A stretch of DNA of 9,434 nucleotides, from the NCBI GenBank assembly GCA_964360375.1, contig CAYHWG010000038.1, positions 1 to 9,434 on the forward strand, read 5' to 3'. The notes under the pieces are model-generated. The model worked only from the letters and a program-made list of their open reading frames with translations, made no database searches and was not told the DNA's origin. The position numbers and the translations under genes are program-made. The DNA comes from XYB2-FULL-45-11 sp964360375 (GTDB lineage Bacteria > Patescibacteriota > Patescibacteriia > UBA9934 > GWF2-40-263). Shown here piece after piece: positions 7,301 through 9,434 of this stretch. Position 1 is the first letter of the stretch, and each line of letters opens with the position of its first letter.

Positions 7301-9434
7301 CTGTCTTATCAAGCTGTCCTTCGGATTATATTGAGTGGCCGTTGAATCCGAATGCAAAATCAACATCAACGAATGCATTGGTGCGAGCTTGGGATTGGGT
7401 CAAGTCGATTATTTCCAGCTTGTTTGGTCATGCCGTGATCGCTGGTGATACGTACAAATGTTTGGTGCCAGTGATCTATGAACAAATTGGAAATAAAGTG
7501 AACGTGATTTACAAAACAGCGCTTGTTTCAAAAGGAGAATATACACTTACGGTGAAAACAGATTCAAACGGAAGTGATGCAAATAAAGAAGGTGTTTTGA
7601 GCAAAAACAATGTCAGTATTTGTCTTGATGGTGCGTGTTCGGCTACAAAAAAATCAAAAACACACGTGTTTGTGACGGGAGAAAAAATCTGTAAGTTAGA
7701 TATCGTCAAAGCGGAAGATTTAGGAAGGATAGGTAAAAAAGAATATGAAGCTTCCAGTTCAGGATTTTATTCTAAAACAGATGAAAAACATGATTTTGTG
7801 ATGACCGCACAAACGGTCAATGAAAACACAAAAGCCATTGAAGATATCATTCCACTTCCAAATATTTACGCATGGGAATGGAAATGGGATTCTTCCAATG
7901 AGCCCAATGATATTATTTCTTCCGAAGGCACTACTTCAACAGCATCAGCGATCTTCAAGGCTGTGGGTGGAAAAAACGGAACAGAGAACGTGATGGCAAG
8001 TGCAAAAATCACCGCTGATATCTTTGTTCCATCAACAAAAGATCAATTGAAAACCGCGGCTATTTCAGAAACGGCATTTTTATGTTCAAACCCATGGCCA
8101 ACCGGAGAGTTGACAGTTCCGTTTATTGAGTCCGATTCAAAAACAAATTTCTCCTTTTTCTATTGTATGGATGCAGGAAATTCGACAACAACAGTCGATG
8201 ATCTCCCTGCCCTTGCAGCTCCCGTCACATCATTGTCTACAGATGCGACACTCATCAAAGAACTTGTGTTCAAAGTGGGTGATACAAAAGATGCGATCGG
8301 AATGCGTGTCTATAAAAACGATAAATACTTGACTCCTCTTGCTTGGTTTAAACAAGCAAAAGGATTTAGTGGTGTTCCAGCACCAGCAAAATTAGATGGT
8401 TACGAAGCTGTTCAAACAGGAACAACGATTTATGCGGCCGCGGGAAATTTGGCAAAAGACGCTCAAGATAAAAACGTCTTGTATTCAAATATTTATGTGA
8501 TTTCTTACAATGAAGATGCGGGACCGCAAGCAAAAATGATTTTTGATCAAATTTTGAAGAACTTTAAATTGAACGCATCCGTTTGTCCTGCGGGAAGTAC
8601 AGATTGCATTACAGATTTGCAATTGTGCAAAGATACAAATCCAGCAGGTTTTTCAAAAAACAGTAAAAATAATTATATCGGATGTACGACAGACGTCGGT
8701 TGTTTAGAAGTATGTCAAAAAGGATATTGTTCGATCACGGGAAGCGCTTGTGATGAAACAAAGCCCTGTGCAGCATCCACAAAAAATCCGTTCTGCGATG
8801 CGGAAAAAACAAAATTGCAACGTGATGTAAAACGTTTGACGGATATCATTCAGATGCAATCTGTTCTCGATGCGTACGGAGGGACGCATGGACATTGTTC
8901 TATTTCAAAAAATAAAACATGCGTCACTAATGCGGATTGTTCAGGAACAGAAAAATGCCTTAACGGATATCCAACCATTCAAACAGGAACGTTTATTCCT
9001 TCGATGACAAATAGTTTGTGGCCATCTTGGCAAAGTGCCCTTGGCAACGCGATCGGCAGCGCTCTGCCAAAAGATCCGCTCAACCAATTCGGCAATCAAT
9101 GCAAAGCGCCGATCGATACAATTGATGCGGAAAAAAATAATTATGACGCGTCCTCTTGCTGGAACGGAAAAGCAGGGACATTTGTGTGTCCAGCCGATTC
9201 GCATTTGTATGCCTATCAAAACCAAGGCGGTGAAAACTTTACATTATTTACACAACTCGAATTTGCAAAAGCACCATGGGCAACACCAATTGATGTGACA
9301 AATACAGATTATGCAACCATCCAGGCGTTGTATCCAGAACCTGTTGCGGCAAATATCTCTCAAAAATGGAATGTTGGTTCCGGATTCATCAAAGATATAA
9401 ACGCCGGATCGTTTTCTTGTGATAACAAAACGCT
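1237..9434 (+). CDS. Giant T4SS-pilin-like / Ig / IPT-TIG / DUF4215 surface protein, 3'-truncated
   Basis: Frame +1 runs open from ATG 1237 to the end of the window, at least 2732 codons with no stop; the C-terminus is missing. Order of regions by residue: signal peptide 1-29; pilin-like helix pair ~69-131; CPSG[DN]C knuckles 142-164; two Ig-like domains ~167-432; IPT/TIG-like domains ~477-558, 614-700, 768-923 and 927-1022, with Cys modules and a proline hinge between them; Big_5/Big_2-like pairs 1078-1335 and 1336-1568; DUF4215 array 1588-~1848; a third pair ~1934-2263; an unassigned domain 2339-2448; and a pseudopilin-like region 2522-2676. A hand count finds about 115 Cys, none before residue 142, which fits an oxidised extracellular chain. 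No catalytic motif was recognised. In known families these modules serve adhesion and surface structure. The N-terminal module is annotated as type IV secretion pilin in CPR genomes, but a processed pilin this large would be extraordinary, so the helix pair may act as a membrane anchor. The long ORF and module order are seen; adhesion or stalk function is inferred. Confidence 0.95.
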   Translation, partial: MKLKRFIPFLGLFAAIFIAGFLFVHPVFAEALSGDQLFGGATANSESASDLAGAAGFGTSTLTEIIASIIRVVLGFLGIITVVFILYGGFMYMTSGGDVERIKKAKRVMTNAIIGLVIILSSFAITEFILNKLTSATTGGYCPSGDCDDVCPSGNCGYCPSGNCDNPYKPFTLTNVNTKCSEGLRNLSLQFSFSGSVVLKDGIHVYMGTGAAAKKKDNEVLGSYKVSGNKVTFVPESLCVNPLFPNDEKKKVHCFDEFTTYTYVVDPSAVTSTSGVSLTECANPSIGAPACEDIFTTGSGIDVKSPTATWENPPKFAYMSNPDLNLFQIKTLDDTGVASTEYFEENPLSAFFSADVTYSSKGELIGQSFPLPTGADILTYYYNIFTTKDSGQWNPDPALLTNKSYPVFAVANDCAGNTTKTANISVLLRDASCTDTKVCGGDSKSATYCGICNGGSCTVDADCNSGLCVNGFCVQNPVIQSVSPDNGAIDNLITIRGKGFGKNPGTIDFLGPKDAEGNYPSTKNIASYICSGSTIPTWSDTQIVVQIPKDAKDGPLRVNVPEVPEVPKVPATAVKPEIPAIPKVPAKSDRTDDSLGPLMPNGFDVNKVKRPGLCALTDTNNKVLNAASTSTINSVVRFKGLSFGNEKLSSSVYFSNFISDLTTPWANETVEATVPLLKTGVYDAQIFTGDFYCIGANLIPTSVKCSVNANCKSGEVCGNARCSETDTPIKYCKSNASCIGTEGKCMDVRVGTNALQIGVANNPTGTKPVINSVDPIPKKCAYATVPPFPLQNGYSETCLTDEDCKPKTVGGKEYKGVCTEYKNSGGPGQYITIFGSGFGTSSAGNKVKFSDKTGSGFALADISFPKICLSNYWHDDHITVKVPAFYSNLTLNNASSSITNSDYNLTVEKGAEISNAVDFHIYPQLAPGPSICAISPSAGPEKTDVTFTGENIGASKGTVTFTKELTITPSAWTTPTNPDDLIKLGSTIILGGLGVPVGAKSGPVFVSTSSQKSNSLSFEVGNCNDDKNKAPDKKLCKAEQQCCKVLGTCISQSLQCDNQSKTSHYAYRVSTSKIPKAPEIYWSCNGDGDEDKTIISPTPFLQKSPDGVCLDVLVSAKFKEPVITSTLNSSTITVEPCVTQDPNTNICTKWGANITTDGTFPPSSSDTNITKTFSFSPSAKYIANTLYRVTLKKGTGAVGIKSEDGALLQNDITWTFKTKDIGCTIGALQLNPSNTTATEQNQLVPFTAQLVSSGDKCVLVSCENKTIDWVLGGPSAKKATLTTAQKTAQTITDDQACFNTVIPKTETKPNEPVIVSATDVMGKSGSANLNINFTPLKVLEHFPDCKNACVNVLPKISFNYQIANSFNKYFVFIYKCNTEVCDVNDLDTANNYYDNHNTVPEKGPFTYNLSFPYVSGTTNPIQLAPNTWYRVIFSGDLPTELKVPLSKGGANYGLKDSKEFEKYPNSYSWKFKTKNDAKACEPERIGIVPQSKTLMKIGDRSEFQATAYGAPDDCSEAGQSLQESKFTWSPWTAADKTAMSATSTQDVATLLNTVGSSEGVKLAKKLPNTCTSACLNAGSFVKKGQAICGNSKIEYGESCDDGNLSNNDGCSSICLLEGNAKPLCGNNVIDKKTIGGQSIPIEECDDGNETAGDGCSKLCLLEGSKSVGAECGNGGKLGQTFSKTNVITGGESCDDGNTESGDGCSKDCVLEGGLSVSNVSVCGDGIPVNGESCDPQGWETTCGDEKTACTVGGAACADKSKCKLRPFNGCSVSCLNQGTSVCKNANDANCCGNGTKDNGEDADPASGKDRSGLSSSCLLLGSSAYYVIPSYCGDGDNKGAGEQCDASVGASNPAMIGGYAVAQIATGAPLEVEKDVSKVTYGYAISNITASLAGLSTKPGTAEVKLQCSCTEDAACGSSSTTGCGIAKCCFNRPTISNMIPPDDQAKANKVCRNTAISIEFSEQMDLGSFGSTDTVKVGLNETVGKKDGIITEDEYLPNVQLELQKIDNVVVTPRVSGAAPPVLSSCPSDYIEWPLNPNAKSTSTNALVRAWDWVKSIISSLFGHAVIAGDTYKCLVPVIYEQIGNKVNVIYKTALVSKGEYTLTVKTDSNGSDANKEGVLSKNNVSICLDGACSATKKSKTHVFVTGEKICKLDIVKAEDLGRIGKKEYEASSSGFYSKTDEKHDFVMTAQTVNENTKAIEDIIPLPNIYAWEWKWDSSNEPNDIISSEGTTSTASAIFKAVGGKNGTENVMASAKITADIFVPSTKDQLKTAAISETAFLCSNPWPTGELTVPFIESDSKTNFSFFYCMDAGNSTTTVDDLPALAAPVTSLSTDATLIKELVFKVGDTKDAIGMRVYKNDKYLTPLAWFKQAKGFSGVPAPAKLDGYEAVQTGTTIYAAAGNLAKDAQDKNVLYSNIYVISYNEDAGPQAKMIFDQILKNFKLNASVCPAGSTDCITDLQLCKDTNPAGFSKNSKNNYIGCTTDVGCLEVCQKGYCSITGSACDETKPCAASTKNPFCDAEKTKLQRDVKRLTDIIQMQSVLDAYGGTHGHCSISKNKTCVTNADCSGTEKCLNGYPTIQTGTFIPSMTNSLWPSWQSALGNAIGSALPKDPLNQFGNQCKAPIDTIDAEKNNYDASSCWNGKAGTFVCPADSHLYAYQNQGGENFTLFTQLEFAKAPWATPIDVTNTDYATIQALYPEPVAANISQKWNVGSGFIKDINAGSFSCDNKT
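1381..1635 (+). other. TrbC/VirB2-like 'T4SS pilin' domain (two membrane helices)
   Basis: Residues ~49-133. The first helix is about I69-M93 (IIRVVLGFLGIITVVFILYGG core). A short basic loop SGGDVERIKKAKR (95-107) follows, then the second helix about 109-131 (AIIGLVIILSSFAI). The YMTSGGD..RIKKAKR..TNAIIGL signature recurs in CPR proteins annotated as type IV secretion system pilin (Pfam T4SS_pilin, related to TrbC/VirB2). With a cleaved signal peptide and the positive loop inside, both ends lie outside the membrane. Stand-alone family members are about 100-150 residues; here the domain heads a protein over 2700 residues long. The family assignment is from memory of the motif, not a search. 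Confidence 0.8.
1660..1728 (+). repeat. Three CPSG[DN]C knuckles beside the membrane
   Basis: CPSGDC (residues 142-147), CPSGNC (151-156) and CPSGNC (159-164) follow one another within 23 residues. At DNA level the unit is close to TGYCCTTCNGGTRATTGT, with silent third-position differences, so the repeat is maintained at protein level. It begins about ten residues after the second membrane helix. It may be a small disulfide-linked or metal-binding collar; function is unknown. Confidence 0.85.
1735..2532 (+). other. Two Ig-like beta domains
   Basis: Residues ~167-300 contain alternating beta-strand-like stretches (LQFSFSGSV, VTFVPESLC, TYTYVVDPS) and end at CEDIFTT, the usual close of a Big_5-type domain. 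Residues ~302-432 resemble an Ig-like 'natural tension' domain, with the C-terminal strand pattern YPVFAVANDCAGNTTKTANISV, which is common before Cys modules in CPR surface proteins. The exact family of each is uncertain. Confidence 0.55.
2605..2655 (+). other. Small Cys module 1 (C-x-D-x-D-C type)
   Basis: Residues 457-473 read CTVDADCNSGLCVNGFC, preceded by another Cys cluster (CGGDSKSATYCGICNGG, from about 440). It sits between the second Ig-like domain and the first IPT/TIG domain and probably forms two disulfides. It defines the motif used to find the other copies in the protein. Confidence 0.7.
2665..2913 (+). other. IPT/TIG-like domain 1
   Basis: Residues 477-559 begin PVIQSVSPDNGAIDNLITI and continue RGKGFGKNPG, the classic IPT/TIG opening (P-x-I-xx-h-x-P-xx-G ... 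h-x-I-x-G-x-x-F). The domain ends with a strand IVVQIP and GPLRVNV. IPT/TIG folds are immunoglobulin-like and usually extracellular in bacteria. This is the clearest of the four copies. Confidence 0.85.
2914..3000 (+). repeat. Proline hinge with V/I-P-x repeats
   Basis: Residues 560-588 repeat short Val/Ile-Pro units with alternating Glu and Lys (VPEVPEVPKVP, then EIPAIPKVP). The DNA carries the near-identical unit (G/A)TTCCAAAAGTTCC at 2932-2945 and 2977-2990, suggesting recent local duplication. It interrupts the loop or linker after IPT/TIG 1 and is likely an extended rod-like spacer. Confidence 0.8.
3076..3345 (+). other. IPT/TIG-like domain 2 (divergent)
   Basis: Residues 614-703. The pattern INSVVRFKGLSFG (TIG 'h-x-h-x-G-x-x-F-G' strand) is followed by VYFSNF and by TVEATVPLLKTGVYDAQIFTG, matching the order of strands in TIG domains. 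The usual opening 'P.I..I.P..G' is missing, so the domain is called divergent. Confidence 0.6.
3349..3471 (+). other. Two small Cys modules (2 and 3)
   Basis: Residues 705-722 read CSVNANCKSGEVCGNARC and residues 732-745 read CKSNASCIGTEGKC. Both follow the C-x(3-4)-[DN]-x-x-C-x(5)-C spacing of module 1, with Asp replaced by Asn. They separate IPT/TIG-like domains 2 and 3. Confidence 0.65.
3538..4305 (+). other. IPT/TIG-like domains 3 and 4
   Basis: Domain 3 (residues 768-923) opens PVINSVDPIP and later has QYITIFGSGFGTSSAGNKV, then ITVKVPAF. A Cys module (C798 to C818, LTDEDC core) is inserted between its first strand and the GxGFG strand. Domain 4 (927-1022) opens PSICAISPSAGPEKTDVTFTG with ENIGASKG and ends at SFEVGNC. 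The nested Cys module in domain 3 is unusual for the fold. Confidence 0.75.
4342..4383 (+). other. Small Cys module 5
   Basis: Residues 1036-1049 read CKAEQQCCKVLGTC. The spacing is a variant of the other modules, with a CC pair. It marks the boundary between the IPT/TIG section and the Big_5/Big_2-like section. Confidence 0.6.
4468..5241 (+). other. Big_5 + Big_2-like pair, copy 1
   Basis: The Big_5-like half (residues 1078-1222) has VSAKFKEPV, a variant of the 'F(S/K)EP' strand, then TKTFSFSPSAKYIANTLYRVTLKKG and the closing strand ITWTFKTKDIGC. The second half (1226-1335) resembles Big_2: LQLNPSNTTATEQNQLVPFTA, a Trp strand IDWVLGG, then VIVSATDVMGKSG. The same order recurs in the next two copies. 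Confidence 0.65.
5242..5940 (+). other. Big_5 + Big_2-like pair, copy 2
   Basis: The Big_5-like half (residues 1336-1480) has the strand PKISFNYQIANSF and the closing YSWKFKTKNDAKAC, matching WTFKTKDIGC in copy 1. The Big_2-like half (1481-1568) has IGIVPQSKTLMKIGDRSEFQATAYG, a Cys (DDC) and a Trp-rich strand FTWSPW. It leads into CTSACLNAG just before the DUF4215 array. Confidence 0.65.
5998..6780 (+). repeat. DUF4215 / Myxococcus-type Cys-rich repeat array
   Basis: Copies 1-3 are canonical: CGN....GE(S/E)CDDGN....DGCS..C.LEG, at 5998-6090, 6106-6225 and 6247-6372 (residues 1588-1712). Copy 4 begins CGDGIPVNGESCD at 6400 and is interrupted by a Cys-rich insertion before GCSVSC (to about 6573). 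Two decayed copies follow: CCGNGTKDNGEDAD (from 6604) and YCGDGDNKGAGEQCD (from 6727). The family is a small disulfide-rich module found in secreted proteins of Myxococcota, CPR bacteria and some protists. Decay runs from the N- to the C-terminal end of the array. Confidence 0.88.
6958..7026 (+). other. Small Cys module 6
   Basis: Residues 1908-1930 start with CSCTEDAAC and end with CCF, with GCGIAKC between. Again a Cys module stands directly before a Big_5-like domain. Confidence 0.6.
7036..8025 (+). other. Big_5 + Big_2-like pair, copy 3, with a hydrophobic insert
   Basis: The Big_5-like half (residues ~1934-2148) opens RPTISNMIPPDD and has ISIEFSEQMDLGSF, the clearest FSE.MD strand in the protein. 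It continues through YKCLVPVIYEQIGNKVNVIYK and VSKGEYTLTVKT to THVFVTGEKIC. A Trp-containing segment (RAWDWVKSIISSLFGHAVIAG, residues 2050-2070) interrupts it. The Big_2-like half (to ~2263) has the Trp strand YAWEWKWDSS and the strand VMASAKITADI. Enlarged compared with copies 1 and 2. Confidence 0.65.
8251..8580 (+). other. Unassigned domain (IGMRVYKN ... ISYNEDA)
   Basis: Residues 2339-2448 contain few Cys, unlike the surrounding sequence. Strand-like segments LIKELVFKVG, IGMRVYKN, GYEAVQTGTTIYAAAGN and LYSNIYVISYN are followed by a helix AKMIFDQILKNFKLN. The end pattern (vYvIsYn....A..if.qIl..Fkf) recalls PsbP-like folds, but this is only a hunch. The family is not identified. Confidence 0.4.
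8683..8769 (+). other. Cys module 7
   Basis: Residues 2483-2511: CTTDVGCLEVCQKGYC followed by SACDETKPC, with six to seven Cys in 29 residues. Two units of the dispersed module appear to be joined. It separates the unassigned domain from the pseudopilin-like region. Confidence 0.6.
8800..9264 (+). other. Region resembling the soluble domain of a G-type pseudopilin
   Basis: Residues 2522-2676. A helix KLQRDVKRLTDIIQMQSVLDAYGG matches the 'R..D...I..AL..Y' helix of GspG/PilA-like proteins. Then come GYPTIQTGTFIP, LWPSWQSALG, LPKDPLNQFG, the strand HLYAYQNQGGENFTLFTQLE, all in the order of the 'yP....L......lP.DP.g..Y.Y...g..y.l...l' pattern of the T2SSG C-terminal domain. The hydrophobic N-terminal pilin helix and the prepilin cleavage site are absent. 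A Cys module (C2554 to C2574) is inserted after the helix. The resemblance is by motif order only. Confidence 0.5.

Noticed and set aside
2..9434. Genetic code 25 (TGA = Gly) as in Gracilibacteria/Absconditabacteria
   Set aside because: No in-frame TGA occurs in about 3140 codons of the two genes, while Gly is abundant and always encoded by GGN. Standard reading suffices.

Overview
The window holds two same-strand genes and almost nothing else. The first (2-1231) has lost its 5' end. The second starts at 1237, five bases after the first gene's stop codon, and is still open at base 9434. I translated frame +1 by hand from 1237 to the end: it has no stop codon in 2732 codons, so one protein of more than 2700 residues covers 87% of the window. 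No RNA gene, mobile element, CRISPR array or gene-free stretch was found.

Organism: most likely a Candidate Phyla Radiation (Patescibacteria) bacterium. The DNA is moderately AT-rich. The giant protein begins with a two-helix module of the kind annotated as 'T4SS pilin' (TrbC/VirB2-like) in that group, with the hallmark pattern YMTSGGD..RIKKAKR..TNAIIGL. It continues with the mix of Big_5 Ig-like, IPT/TIG and DUF4215 (Myxococcus-type Cys-rich) modules that recurs in large surface proteins of these small genomes. Assignment to a class (for example the Magasanik/Uhr/Falkow group) would be a guess. Neither gene has an in-frame TGA in about 3140 codons, so nothing points to the TGA=Gly code of Gracilibacteria.

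Layout. 2-1231: secreted-type protein with the tail of one Ig-like domain, two further Big_5-like domains, a D/G/N-rich possible Ca2+ loop and a Cys-rich C-terminus. 1237-1323: signal peptide of the giant protein. 1381-1635: pilin-like pair of membrane helices. 1660-1728: three CPSG[DN]C knuckles just outside the membrane. 1735-2532: two Ig-like domains. 2533-4383: four IPT/TIG-like domains separated by small Cys modules and a proline hinge. 4468-5940: two copies of a [Big_5 + Big_2-like] pair. 5998-6780: DUF4215 array. 7036-8025: a third [Big_5 + Big_2-like] pair. 8251-8580: an unassigned alpha/beta-looking domain. 8683-9264: Cys modules and a region resembling the soluble domain of type II secretion/type IV pseudopilins.

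Reading together: the predicted topology leaves a tiny cytosolic loop and places more than 2500 residues with about 115 cysteines outside the cell. The simplest hypothesis is a membrane-anchored, disulfide-stabilised stalk or adhesin, co-expressed with a second Ig-domain surface protein. It could serve host-cell attachment or be part of a modified pilus/secretion apparatus. The function is inference; the architecture is read from the sequence.
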